From assembly GCA_025991245.1 (NCBI GenBank), contig BQMJ01000044.1, positions 145,220-209,219 on the forward strand: a DNA stretch of 64,000 bases. Direction: 5' to 3'. Position numbers and translations under genes: made by a program. Numbering within the stretch: position 1 is the first letter of the stretch; every line of letters starts with the position of its first letter. Positions 22,736 to 34,770 of the stretch are shown piece by piece. Below the pieces are notes generated by a model. It was not told where the DNA came from. It worked only from the letters and a program-made list of their open reading frames with translations, and did no database searches. Source of the DNA: Galdieria partita (taxonomy: Eukaryota; Rhodophyta; Bangiophyceae; Galdieriales; Galdieriaceae).

Positions 22736-25025
22736 ATGCAATTATCTTCCAAAGCTGTTGTATTCGGTTTTATTTGCTCTGTTTACCAATCTCATACTGG
22801 ATGTTCAAAGCACTCTTTTGCTAAACGTCCTTGTTGGGATAGACAGCATAGGTGGATTACTGGAAGAACGTCGATACATCGAAGGAGATGTAACTCGTTT
22901 GGGAAAGCTGCAAAGATAGGTCATTCTCTGTTGTATGTGAGGTCAGAAGCAGATTTATTCGGGCACGATATGAGAGCAAACAAGTCTCATAGAATTCACA
23001 AGCCATTTGAGACACATTCAACAGCTGAAGATGGCTTTGTTTTGGAAGAGGAAGAAGAACGTATTGATGAAGCTGAGAGCTCAGGTAGTTCACGTCTTCC
23101 TGGTTCGTATTTGAGTTGCTTTTGTAATCGCTACTTTTAATTCTCTTTTCGTTTTAGTATTGCTATTAGACAGACCTGTACGTATTGATCAGAAAAGGAA
23201 ATTCAGTTGGAACGATTTCTTTCTGGTATTGGTTTTAGTAGCCGTTGTGTATGCAGTTGTATCGACTTTCTCTCATGTTTTTGCTGGAATATCTCCTTCA
23301 GAACATGCAATAAGCACGAATCCAAAGTCGCTGCCTTGGCAAGTAATCGTTCTTGATTTCTATCATTCATGTGTTTACTTTCTCATCAAACAGGTATGCC
23401 CTGCAAAGTACTCTTCGCATCTTTTTAGCGTACATTATATCTCTTCTTTTTGCTCTTGTTTATGCTTATCTCGCCTACAGAGTGGAATTTGCAGCACAAT
23501 TTCTACTGTTGGTTTTGGACATTCTCCAGTCGATTCCTTTATTATCTTTCCTTCCAGGTGTTGTACTGGGTATAATCTATCTTTTTCCCGGTCAGAGAAT
23601 AGGAGAAGAGATTGCTGCAATACTTTTACTATTCACTAGTATGGCATGGAACATTGTTTTTTGTTTCTATCAGAGTCTTTGTGGTATCCCAAAGGATTTG
23701 AATGAAGCAGCAGAAATATTTCGTTTGAATCCTTGGAAACGTTTTTGGTTGTTAGAATTACCTTCAGGTGCTACTTCTCTCGTGTGGAATTCTATCATTT
23801 CAGTAGCCGGTGGCTGGTTCTTTTTAATAAGTATTGAGTCGTTTACTTTGGGAAATCAGGATTTTCGCATTCCGGGTTTGGGAAGTTTCCTAGCTTTGGC
23901 AGCTAATGAAGGAAAGTTGCGGTCTATCTGGTTTGGTCTAGCAACCATTATCTTGGTTATTGTCGTTCTCAACTACTTAATTTGGTGGTAAACTCTTTTT
24001 GATATTTCTTATTTCTTTCATAACTGATGACATGACAAATGTGTAGGCCTTTGATTTCCTGGACAGAGAAATTCAGCTACAGTTATCAAAGAAATGCAGA
24101 GACCAGTCGATCTTCTGTTCTCAACTTTTTACAACGTTCATCTTTATTACGCAACTTTCATGACCGATTTTTTGTTCCCTTTTGGGATTGGTTTGTTAAT
24201 TTGGAGTTGAAACAAGTTGAAACAAAGTCCTCCGTGTCTTTATATTCAATTCGGGTGAACTTGTTGAAACGAAAGCTCATGAGAATGATTCCCTCTCTCT
24301 TTGTTGGTGCATTCTGGATATTTACTATTATTGGCGTCTATGCAGCTTCTAATGTGCTGCGTAGCTTAAGTTTTCTTATTTGGAAGAGGTTGCTGATAGC
24401 TTCCTTGTTGACATGTGCAAGAGTAGTTGTAGCGCTTGCATTATCCTTAATACTTACTGTTCCAGTAGGAGTCATGATAGGGAGAAATCAGAAACTTTCT
24501 GTTTATTTACAACCCGTAGTGCAAATTGCTGCTTCAGTCCCAGCCACTGCTTTATTTCCATTTCTTGTATTGGCACTTACTAGAATTGGTGGTGGTTTAG
24601 AGATTGGCTCTATAGTCTTGATGATGTTGGGTACGATGTGGTATATTTTGTTTAATGTCATTGCAGGAGCACAAGCCATTCCTTTTGAGTTCTTTGAAGT
24701 TGACAAAATATATGGCAAAGGAGATCGTTTTCTTAGGTGGAAAACTTTGATACTTCCAGGAATTTTTCCTTATCTTATCACCGGTATTGTAACTGCAGTT
24801 GGTGGAGCATGGAATGCTTCTATTGTATCGGAATATGTACATTTTCAAGGAATTCTTGTAAAGACTGAAGGTTTGGGAGCCATCATTTCTGAAGCAGCAG
24901 CTACTGGAAATTATCCTTTATTATTAGCCAGTACTGTAGTTATGAGTGGCTTAGTATTATTTACAAATCGTTTCATTTGGAATCCATTGTATCGTTTGGC
25001 ACAAGAGCGTTTCCGTATTTCCTAA
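22736..25025 (+). CDS. Fused double-permease ABC transporter of bacterial (NitT/TauT-like) type
   Basis: Four exons encode about 700 residues. The first exon is a basic, Ser/Arg-rich leader (a transit-peptide-like start at 22736) ending in an acidic segment. Two permease domains follow in tandem. The first has YALQSTLRIFLAYIISLLFALVY and the EAA-type loop EAAEIFRLNPWKRFWLLELP. The second has LLIASLLTCARVVVALALSLILTVPVG and the loop FFEVDKIYGKGDRFLRWKTLILPG. Bacteria encode very similar two-domain permeases next to an ATPase gene for anion uptake. In a eukaryotic nuclear gene this is unusual and points to horizontal or endosymbiotic transfer, with the leader and introns gained later. The intron 23339-23393 has a GC donor (GC...AG); only this choice keeps the permease frame. 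No ATPase or binding protein is in the window. Confidence 0.85.
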
Positions 25026-25043
25026 GTGACGTGAAAAATTTGG

Positions 25044-25853
25044 ATGTCTCCTCTATGGAATATCGACTTGTTTGCTTATATAACTTTATTTGAAGAAGAA
25101 ATTTACGACTATTTATTCTTGTTTTTTCTATTTTTGGCTGCTATTACGTTTCCACTTTTACTAGTCGTGGATGCACCTTACGGAAAGTTGTTTTCTTCAA
25201 GCTGGGGACCAACCGTTCGAACGGATATTGGTTGGATCATACAAGAAGCTCCCGCTTTTTTCTTATTTTTATGGTTTGCTCTTAAAGGGAGTAGTCGTTT
25301 GAAGGAGCCTTCATATATGTTGCTATCCTCGATGTTTTTGGGACATTACTTACAACGTGCGTTCATTTTTCCTCTTCTCATGAAAACACCGGGGAAACCA
25401 ACGTCTTTGATTGTTGTCTTATCAGCTTTTGGGTGGAATGTTATCAATGGATATCTGGTTGGAAGAGGGCTCTTTCACTTTGAGGCCAAACTTTCAAGAG
25501 ATTGGTATCAAAGCCCGATTTTTATAGCTGGAGCGCTATGCTGGTTGTGTGGGTTTGTTATTAATTTACATAGTGATCATATTCTTCGGAATTTAAGGAA
25601 ACCTGGTGAGAAAGGATATAAAATACCTCACGGAGGTCTCTTTCGTTGGGTTTCTTGTGCAAACTATTTTGGAGAAATGGTGGAATGGTCTGGTTGGGCT
25701 TTGGCCTCGCAGTCACTTGCTGGAGCGTTGTTTGTGTTTTGGACTGTAGCTAATTTATTACCTCGAGCCATCCGATATCATCAATGGTATATTCAAAAGT
25801 TTTCTAGTTATGTTACTTTAAATCGTAAAGCTTGTATTCCTTTTCTGATATGA
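25044..25853 (+). CDS. 3-oxo-5-alpha-steroid 4-dehydrogenase (SRD5A/DET2-like)
   Basis: An intronless frame of 269 codons with about six hydrophobic segments. The C-terminal half has the conserved NADPH and active-site block of steroid 5-alpha-reductases: INLHSDHILRNLRKPGEKGY, KIPHGGLFRWVSCANYFGE, and MVEWSGWALAS. Length (about 260) matches SRD5A1/2 and plant DET2. The enzymes reduce the delta-4 double bond of 3-oxo-steroids in the ER membrane using NADPH; in algae the substrate is probably a sterol intermediate. The ATG lies just 18 nt after the stop of the ABC permease gene on the same strand, so its promoter must overlap the upstream gene or the two are co-transcribed. Confidence 0.9.
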   Translation: MSPLWNIDLFAYITLFEEEIYDYLFLFFLFLAAITFPLLLVVDAPYGKLFSSSWGPTVRTDIGWIIQEAPAFFLFLWFALKGSSRLKEPSYMLLSSMFLGHYLQRAFIFPLLMKTPGKPTSLIVVLSAFGWNVINGYLVGRGLFHFEAKLSRDWYQSPIFIAGALCWLCGFVINLHSDHILRNLRKPGEKGYKIPHGGLFRWVSCANYFGEMVEWSGWALASQSLAGALFVFWTVANLLPRAIRYHQWYIQKFSSYVTLNRKACIPFLI

Positions 25854-25928
25854 CACTCGTATAAAGGATCCATTTTATTCATGCTCATTACATTTTATCT
25901 ATTTGGTTATTTTGGCATTGATTATTGA

Positions 25929-28900
25929 TGGATCCACTAGAAACAGCCATTTATGAGAGCCTAGACCCATTGATAACACAAGATAAACGCTTAAGAGCTT
26001 TAGAAACTCTTGAAAAGGTATTTCGTTTATCTTTTGAATTCAAGAAGACCAAAACCTAAAGCACTGCAAGGCAAAAGCAGCAGATAACAGTTGGCAGATA
26101 TTTTTGGAAAAGCTATTTCGAACGACCAAGGTGGAGGTTCGGTTCTGGTGCATACAAAATTTGAGTGATATTATCACTAGTTCAAGTTGGAGTAGTTTGA
26201 ATACTCCCATCAGGTTGTTTCTGCGTGAGGAGCTTACTTTTTATTATTTTGGAGTACACGTTGAAGAGTGGAATGGTCTTGGTGAAGCAGTGGAGAATTG
26301 GAAACAATGGACAAACTTACTTTCAGAAACCTCTTTGGAAGCCAATATTCCCAACTTTGTGAGGAACAAATATGCTCAGTTGCTTTCTTCTTTGGTTGCC
26401 CAAGAATATCCGCACTCCTGGCCTAACCTGTTTCGTCGGTTGTTTGCTATATTACCCGAAATAGAAAATATGAAACAGGCCACGTTTGATTCCGATATTG
26501 AATTGCTTCATAGATTCTTTCTGGTTTTACATTGTTTGGATGAAGATTATGTTTCTCTCTCTGCCATACAACGCTGTGGAGAAGTGGGTACTAGACTAAG
26601 GGATGGTCTCAGAAGTGATTGTATTCAACAAGTCGTGAGATTGACTATTCAACTAACCCATTTGTATCATATAACCAACAATGCTAAATTTGATGAGGTT
26701 TGTTGTTTAGCATTGGATATTTGCCGTAGATTTGTAGAATGGATTGATATTTCTTTGGTGATAGACGAAATGTTTATTTCTACCATATTTTCGATGATGA
26801 CTCAATCAGGGAAACATTGTGCCAAGTCCATTGCTGCTCGTATATTTTCGGAGATAATTTCCAAAAAGATGAACTTGGAGAGCAAATATCAACTTTTGCA
26901 TTCACTTAATCTTGCTGAGTTTTTGAATCAACTGAGCGCAGTTCTAAATGGAGCATCCCCAAATGATTCTATACGGGAGAGCCGGGATGCTGTAGATTAT
27001 CTAGAGCAATTTGGTTATCATTCATTTGAAGTTGAAATTGTTGCTTTGGTGAATGTCATTGCTACGGAAGCTCTTGAGTTGATTAGAGCTTTGAGAACAC
27101 GTTTGTTGTCTTCAATAGATATGTCAAAAGTGATCGATTGGATTCGTAGTTGTTTTCCAGTCATGACCAAGTGTTTTCAGTTAGAAGATGATAAGATTGG
27201 TCGAGATACTTTCGAGTTTTTTATGAGCTATATTAGCAATTGTAGGGATATATCTGACGAGATTGGTTGTACTGTTATTTTATCCATCATTTGGGAGCAA
27301 GTCACATTGACCGAAGAAAAGACTTTAACGGAAGAAAAGTTTGTACAGTTTCAACAACAGCGAGGGCGATTCCTGACTCTATTTAAGAATGTTTGTCGTG
27401 TCTATCCTGCATTGGCTATGGAAACCCTTCAAAATCATTTAGAAAAGCTACATCAGAGACAAGGATGGGATATGCAAACTTTGAAAGAGATGGAATGCAT
27501 TTATTGCTTGACGAATGCTTTTGTAGAATTGAAAAAGACAAACGAATGGGATTATCTCATATTTCAAATTTTGTCGGTGTTACCCAAACTTGAGTGGTTT
27601 TCTGAATTGAGTGATTTTTATGCGCCTAGTCAATATTGGATAATCGAGCAACTCAACATCAGCTATGATGATTTGCTAAGTCATTCTATGAATTTAGTTG
27701 AATCTGATATGTCATTAATGTATAATGTTCTTGTTCTTTTGATGGATCAGAGAGGATTGCGGAATCCGTATTCATTTAAACTTCGCAATAAGGCAGCATT
27801 GAGCTTACTGAGGTTGGCACGTCCCTTGAGACAAATGTTAGCTACTCAATTCATGGAGCTTATAATAACCAATCTCGAATCTGTTATTTTGCAATCAAGT
27901 CAGAATTTACATTCCTCACATATTCTTCAGTTGGATCGAAATGATTATATTGGTTCTTTAGAAAAGTTGTCTTTAATAGAAGTCGTTGGAATTGTCTTGG
28001 GAAGTTGTTGGGATCTGGGGTTTTCTAAAGAATGTCAAATGAGATTAGAAAGTTGGTTGATTAGACTGATTACGACTTTAGAGTTTTGTATAGCCACAGA
28101 AAATGTGTCACTAGGTAATTATATAATGGAGGCGCTAACTTGTATTGCCAAAGGTTTTACATTAGATAGACAAGATCGAGAGAATAACAAAACTTCTCGC
28201 AACAGAAATTGTGAATCCTTACAGCAAGATTTGAATGTGTTTTCTCAGGAACGAATCCTTCCCAATTCTATTGATGATCTTATAAGTTGTTGGAAAAGAT
28301 GCTTTCCTCTTGTATTTCAATTTTTACAAAGTTATGGCTCTTTATCAGTTACCAAAGAGAAATGTTTGGTGTTTTTGCATCGCATGGTGGAAACACTTGG
28401 AGAAGAAGCTCTTCTATTTATTCAGTCGTCATGTTTGGAGTTGATAGCTTTACATACAAACCCTTCGGAACTCACGGATATCTTTCTTTTGATCAACCAA
28501 ATTGTAGTAAGACTGAAAAGAGAAGCTCGTTCTTTTTTATTCGCAATATTTCAACCTCTTTTACAGAGTTTTTGTCATTATTTCCAATCCAGTCATAACG
28601 AATGCTTGCAATACGTAGTGGAGGATCCCGTACATTCTCGAAGTGAGATATGGAGAGAAAATATCGAACTATTGAAAACATTTTATTTGTTTCTCTATCA
28701 TTTAGTTTCTCAACAATTGGAAGATGTGTTGCTGCTTCCTAATCATCAGCCTTTTTTATTATTTTGTTTAGGGATGTTGGTGGATGCAGTTTCCATCTCT
28801 AATCCCAACGTTACTGTAGATTTCCATTATATGGAATGTAAATATGCTTGGTTAGTAGTTCGAAGACTTTTAGTAAACCCAAACGCAGATACTATCAATC

Positions 28901-29262
28901 TCGATTCTACTGGTTACACTTTGAGGCAATGGATAGTACAGACCTTTGTACCTCTAAGTTTTCTTTTATTGTTTCGACTGAAGTGGAAAAAATCAAACAA
29001 GGTAATAATCAATCTTATAATGATATCAAATACATCCAATGAAAATATGATTGTATAGGTACATTTAGGAATTGTGGAAGAAATTGTAGAATTCTATATG
29101 GCCTGCAAAACAGTTTCTGATTGGGAAACAATATTTCGTCAATCTTTTTCAAAGTTACCACAAATTCATTCACAAATATGTCAAGAGCTGTTTTTGGTCT
29201 GTCAACATCAAAACAAGAAGTCTCTATACACGTTCTTGACTGAACGATTATCAAAGGAATGA
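25929..29262 (+). CDS. Exportin-T-like tRNA export receptor
   Basis: Three exons: a short first exon from ATG 25929, an intron of about 65 bp, a very long exon from ~26085 to ~29000, and a last exon after a ~58-bp intron. The protein has about 1070 residues, all helical and HEAT-like. The N-terminal block EVRFWCIQNLSDII followed by NFVRNKYAQLLSSLVAQEYPHSW matches the importin-beta N-terminal and Xpo1 regions of exportin-T (XPOT, plant PAUSED, yeast LOS1). These carry mature tRNA out of the nucleus with RanGTP. Distinction from other exportins such as exportin-5 rests on these motifs and the length, so the assignment is probable rather than certain. It is convergent with the DPP gene, with 35 bp between stops. 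Confidence 0.72.
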
Positions 29263-29297
29263 TTTTTTCAATTGAAGCATATAAAATGGACATACAT

Positions 29298-32200
29298 TTA
29301 TTTCATGATCCACCGATACAATATTTTTCCAAAACAGTGTTCAAAATAAACTTGCGAGGACAACTCTCTCAAGCCATGTCTTTCTCGAGGAAACAAATAA
29401 AGTGTATACGGCTTTCCTTGTTGGATAAGAGAGTCTACAAGTTGAAAAGTGTGTTGTGGATGGACATTCTCATCAGATAAAGAATGTACCAAAAAAAGAC
29501 GACCTTCTTCATTAGGAAGTTGACCAACCCAATTTCGAACAGAAGACTCCGAATATCCTTGTGCATTCTTAGATAACAAACCCATATATCTCTCCGTATA
29601 TCCACTATCATAATCTTCCCAATTGACTACGGGAGCTCCAGCAATGGCTATTCGAAAAAGATTCGAATGTTTTGCAAAGAGCATCAATGACATATAACCG
29701 CCATAACTCCAACCAAAAACAGCAGTTCGTGTAGGATCGACAAAACCTTGTCCAACTATTACTTGTAAAGCAGCAATCTATCCAAACTTATAACTGCTCT
29801 CCTCAAATAATGACTATCATCCTTACCTGATCATTCACTTCTATTTGACCCAACTTTTGATAAATTCGAGTTTCGAATTCATGTCCTCGATTCAAACTTC
29901 CTCTGTTGTCTAACATCATACATATGATTCCTTGAGATGCCAAATATTGATATTTCAGCTGTGCAGTTAATCGGTAATCATTCGAAACCAATTGTACATG
30001 AGGACCTCCATATACGATCAGCAACAGAGGATAACTACCTTTTGAGACTGGAATATAATGAGATAGTGAATGAATATCTATAGTTTTTGTTGCCGATGGT
30101 CGTTCCATTTGTAACTGAGGTGGCAAATATAGACATCCATATAATGTGACATCTTTTTCAACTTGAAAATGGAATAGCAGCGGAGGGTTTCGTGGCTAAT
30201 CAAAAGTCAATCCACTTGAAAACAAAATAAACTCTAACATACTACTGGAAATTCTAAATGAGGATGTAACGGTCGGTTTTCTATTTTCCACTTGGCTATC
30301 AACTTGAACTCATCAAGTGTCTCTTCCTTATCTATAATATACGTTTCTGGAAACTGGGTAAGGCTGCTCGATTGAATCACTATTCTATTCGAGTCTTCTC
30401 TAAAGTAACATTCCATGCAATTGATATCCTATCCATTCATATCCGAATCAAACTATTTGCTAAAGCGATAATCTATAGACTTACTCCATCAGTCAAACGC
30501 TGTACTATTCCAGGCTTCTTCCACAAATAAAGATGTCTTTCTAGAGACAACTTACATATTCCAATAAAATAAATGTGACCTTTGCGTTGGTCAACATATC
30601 TAATCGAAGTTATCAAAGAAAGCGAATGAGGATCATTATCTGCCATAGCAATAACAGTAAGTGGTTGATAATACAACTGACATTCTGTATAGGAATCCTG
30701 AGTGGAAAAGCGTACTTGATTATAATATAAATGTGCATAGCCATCGACTTCAGAACTCATCAAAAAGTTAATTTCTTGAGGAATCTTGGCCAAATGTTTA
30801 GATTCAATTCTTTGTTGAGGACAAGTGATACATGCAACAATGTTATTTGGATCGAAGCCATCATCATATTTCATTGCTGAAATCCAATCTTCGGTTGGAG
30901 CACTCAACTCTGTATCTTCATGAAGAAACAAAATAAAGTCGGGAACATTTATCCATTGTGGTTGCCTCTCTTCCCAAAGAACGACTCCTTCTCCTGAATC
31001 GGAATGAATATCAAAGAGAACGATGGCCAAGTGTTGCTGAGATCTATTCAACAATGCAAGCCAAAAGAAACCGTTCTTATATGAAGAAGAACTATGCTTT
31101 GTGTCTTCTCGATTTTCATTATTCCAGGAAATGTCCAGTTGATTGGAAAATGAGTCATCTGTTAACCATCCACCTCGTACGACATATTCTGCCCAAGGAA
31201 ACTGTTCATAAATACTTCTTTGAGGCTTCCATGTCTTTATGGTGTTATTCATAGCCTCCTTATTATCTAAAGTCAATAAATTATTCTCTAAAGATGGAAG
31301 AAATAAAACTCGAGGCTCAGCTATGACATTTGGATCACCCACGCGAGGATAACGCATTTCTATTTAAGTTCAATCTACAAAAGATGCTCCCTTATTGATT
31401 GTTAAATACCTTCTGCTTCCATTTTAGTATTCCATCTAATTCCTCTATGTAAGGGAACCATGGATTGGTCTACTTCCAAGTATAAAATACAATAATATGA
31501 ACAGTCTGCACTCGAATGAACCAAACTGGGTGCCCACCTGAATAAAGGATATTCAACGATGATCAATGATTCATGAGAAGCACAAACCAATAACCAGTAA
31601 AACGATCAAACTCTTCTTGCATGATATAGTCAGCTACACCAGATGAGACATAATTTTCTGAAAAGGTTAGCTGAACTTCCAAACTGTTGTGTAAAGATAA
31701 TAACCAAATATTCCCATTACGAATAAAACTTATGTAGCGACCATCAGGACTCCATTTTGGATCTAAATATCCTTCCTATTGTTCATCATTGTTAAAAGTT
31801 GGGACTTAAAAATATGTTACTATTTTGTACCGAAGACAGATAAGAGTTCAAGAGCCGAAAAGATTCTTCTAATGAAGAAGAATTGGAAAGACTATAGGAA
31901 AAAACGTCCAAACGCACGCCTTGTGGTAGTAACAAGCGTTGACTATACCGATGAAATGAAAAGGAATATAATCCTTCAAACTAAAATGCGGCAGTAAGCT
32001 TTCCAACCTTACTCTAATAGGATACTCACTGATCGTCGTTGTCGTTCTCTTAAAAGTTCCTCTTCCTTGGAAGCTTCTTTCAAACTCTCTGAGTATTCTG
32101 TTGAAAGCTGTTCCAAAGAATTTAATAAACTGTTCGACAAAGGTTTCCACTCCAAATGGGTCACTGTGGATGAACTGGTTTTATTATCTGTAGATAAATC

Positions 32201-32486
32201 AACGTAATATAACTGGCTAGTAGGATTATCTGTTTCTAAACTTGTATCAATCTATCAAGCTGAGCTGAACAAATAATAACTCTAAAAGTAAACGACAACT
32301 CACGCCAAGAAAGAGCAAAAACCGGTGGTCCAAGAAAGTAAAATTTCTTGGAATGTTCGCACCATTTTGTGCTTTACGACACCTTGTAAAACAACTAAGT
32401 TTCTAGCTAGTTTGACTGAGTCCCTGTAACATAACATACTTTACAAGACTTTTCCAAGTTTCCACATCGTCCATCTGAAGTTCCAT
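29298..32486 (-). CDS. Dipeptidyl peptidase of the DPP8/DPP9 type (S9B serine peptidase)
   Basis: A minus-strand gene with about nine introns, roughly 890 residues, the size of cytosolic DPP8/9. The beta-propeller part includes KKFYFLGPPVFALSW, the segment LLRERQRR also present in DPP9, GRLD-like blade repeats, and EEFDRFTGYW. The C-terminal catalytic domain has PLLLIVYGGPHVQLV, then MLDNRGSLNRG, the nucleophile elbow AVFGWSYGGYMSLM, the catalytic Asp in VHSLSDENVHP and the catalytic His in PRERHGLR, all intact. The enzyme cleaves Xaa-Pro dipeptides from peptide N-termini. No signal peptide is seen, so a cytosolic location is likely. The first ATG is at 32486, with a second in frame at 32474. 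The start is 26 bp from the divergent glycosyltransferase start. Confidence 0.85.
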
Positions 32487-32512
32487 TGGCAAAGATTTGA
32501 ATGAATGAATGA
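32487..32512. promoter_or_regulatory. 26-bp divergent spacer with GAAT microrepeat
   Basis: The DPP and glycosyltransferase ATG codons face away from each other across 26 bp that include the start of a GAAT tandem repeat. The shared core promoter must extend into coding sequence on at least one side. Confidence 0.4.
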
Positions 32513-33868
32513 ATGGAATGGAATGGTAGTCGTTTACTGTTTTATCTTCCTTTCTTGTTTTTCGGATGTTGGCTTGTCAGTGGTTTGACTTATTCAAATG
32601 GTTCTTTTTGGAGATTATCTTCTTTGAATTATAGTGTACCTTACTGGAAGATACCTGAAACTGAAAGAGAACTTCAACAGAGTATTCAGAAATTCCTCTT
32701 TTCGGTGGAAAGAGCACCTGTTTGGGAACACTACAGTCTTGAGCAATTGGCAGAATGTTTGTATAACGACGTTGATATCGTATTTTGGACCCGAGTTCTA
32801 TCAGGAGTTCAATTGGAGAAGTTTTATTCGCAGTTGATGGATCTGTACTTGAATAGCAATCAATGTCCTCAACTTTTTGTTATACATGTACAACACGGCT
32901 TGGGTAATAGACTTCGTGTGCTTGCTTCTGCTCTTGCTTATGTACAATTAATACCTTATCTACCTATTCTTATTTGGGAGACTGACCACCATATGGGAGC
33001 AAAATGGGAAGATTTGTTCGAAGATCTACCCAACGTAGTTATTTCGGATTTAGAAGATGCCTTTGAAAAGGTCTTGAAGAATCCAAGTGGGAATTATTAT
33101 GTTATTGATTACATGAAAATGACCACACAGCAACGATATCCCTTGCCTTTGGATTATGCTATTTTGCAACATATATATTGGAAAAGCTCTTGTGTATTAC
33201 GAGTTGTAGGTAGCCAACCACACCTCAATCGTCGTTTTCATCATTTCCTCAAGTCACAGTTTTCTAAACTGATTCCTACGCAGCCCCTAAAGCAAGCCAT
33301 TTTGGAAAACTGTCCTAGAGAACCCTTTGTAGCTTTTCATATTCGACGACGTTTGCTTCATGAAGAGACTTTTGTCACGAATGATCCTCAATCAGAGTAT
33401 GGTTATATTTCAGCTCGTTTGATAGACAAATATCGAAGTATGAATAGAGTGATCAACTTTTGTAGCATCGCAGCAAGATTGCTTTCATTGTATCCTTTCA
33501 TTGCTATGTACATAGCAGCAGATTCACAACTTTCATATATGCGATGGTTTCAATGTTTACAGAACAAGGTTGCGGTAGATTCTCGAAGAATCTTTCCGCT
33601 TTCTGTTTCCAATTGTGAAAATAGAAGCAGGCTCTGTATACAAAAGGCATTGGTTGATTTGTATTGTCTTTCTAGAGCTGAAGTTTTGTTTGGAAGTTTT
33701 TGGAGCTCCTTTACGGAAGTTGCCCATTATTTGAACTCGAATGATCAATCTTTATTTTACTTGGACACAAATTCATTTTTTAGGAATGGAAGTATTAAGA
33801 ATGAAACTAAGTTTCACGTGAACGTGAAAGAGAAATTAGCATACATTTTCTCTGAAGTTGCTTTGTAG
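32513..33868 (+). CDS. Fucosyltransferase-like type II membrane glycosyltransferase
   Basis: A single exon of 451 codons. Residues 8-25 (LFYLPFLFFGCWLVSGL) form a signal anchor typical of Golgi type II proteins. The donor-binding region contains VIHVQHGLGNRLRVLASALAY, close to the GxGNR motif of the fucosyltransferase/NodZ-like GT-B superfamily. It is followed by LIWETDHH, then FVAFHIRRR (the HxRR element) and the C-terminal LVDLYCLSRAEVLFGSFWSSF. Several NxS/T sites are present. Sugar and acceptor are unknown; a role in glycoprotein or wall polysaccharide synthesis is likely. The start lies in a small GAAT/GGAAT repeat (32,498-32,522). This is the last conventional gene before the subtelomere. 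Confidence 0.75.
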   Translation: MEWNGSRLLFYLPFLFFGCWLVSGLTYSNGSFWRLSSLNYSVPYWKIPETERELQQSIQKFLFSVERAPVWEHYSLEQLAECLYNDVDIVFWTRVLSGVQLEKFYSQLMDLYLNSNQCPQLFVIHVQHGLGNRLRVLASALAYVQLIPYLPILIWETDHHMGAKWEDLFEDLPNVVISDLEDAFEKVLKNPSGNYYVIDYMKMTTQQRYPLPLDYAILQHIYWKSSCVLRVVGSQPHLNRRFHHFLKSQFSKLIPTQPLKQAILENCPREPFVAFHIRRRLLHEETFVTNDPQSEYGYISARLIDKYRSMNRVINFCSIAARLLSLYPFIAMYIAADSQLSYMRWFQCLQNKVAVDSRRIFPLSVSNCENRSRLCIQKALVDLYCLSRAEVLFGSFWSSFTEVAHYLNSNDQSLFYLDTNSFFRNGSIKNETKFHVNVKEKLAYIFSEVAL

Positions 33869-34760
33869 AGGAAATGAAGTATTCTATATAAGTAAAGGAT
33901 GGGTTGATATTTTTCTATTGTGATCTCTGTATTTGATATACTGCTTCTATTATTCATTATTCAAATAATATCAACGACTAGTTGAATATTGTCATAAAGT
34001 GCCTATTGGACTTGGAAAACTTCATGCTCGCAAGGAAAATGTTAGAACTGGTCAGACGTTTAAGGCCAACTATTTGGCTTTTATTCAAAATGATTTCTAT
34101 TTTTTGTCATGGAATATAGAAATTAGTTATTGACCTCGGTTCTCATATACTAAATAAACTTATGGAATATAGTCAAGTATGCAATTTTCATATATTGCTG
34201 AGCTATTTGGACAAGTTCTAACTAGTGTGTTTGAAAATGTCACTATATCTCCTTGTCAGCAAAGCTCCTGTCAAAATACTTTTTAGCCCGAACTTAGAGG
34301 TTGAATTTTCCATGAACAGCGTCAAGATTTTTCTATCTGGCAGACTTTTTCAATGAGCATTTTGAAAACCTTTGAATAATACTTGGGCTTATAAATACAT
34401 GTCTTTGCCATCGAAAGTTACTTACAACTAACGAAATCAAATGCAGACAGCCTTCGAAAGCTCCTTTTTTCTATTTTCGTCTCAACCGATTCTATTTAAA
34501 GCTGCTAATGATGTCTCTATTCTGAATCAATAGGTTATCCATTATAGCATGATGATCAATTGTCTAAAAACTTTTTGGATGCAAAGAACCGTCCTGTTGT
34601 CAAAATTTATTAGCTTTGGCGTACTTTCTCTCTATTTGACATATTACCCAAACACTTGCCATTCGAGAAGACTCAACATTCAAACCTTACAGCTATCCTA
34701 ACCCTTTGGATAGATTATAAGACTTTTAAAAGATATGCTCTCATCAAAGGTTCGCACAAT
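33869..34760. other. AT-rich spacer, no gene seen
   Basis: About 0.9 kb of AT-rich DNA with stops in all frames marks the change from dense gene space to the subtelomere. I see no repeat, RNA gene or coding frame in it. Confidence 0.6.
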
Positions 34761-34770
34761 ATCAATTCCC

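Noticed and set aside
32498-32522. GAAT/GGAAT microsatellite as a functional element
   Set aside because: Only a few units and partly coding; likely simple slippage.
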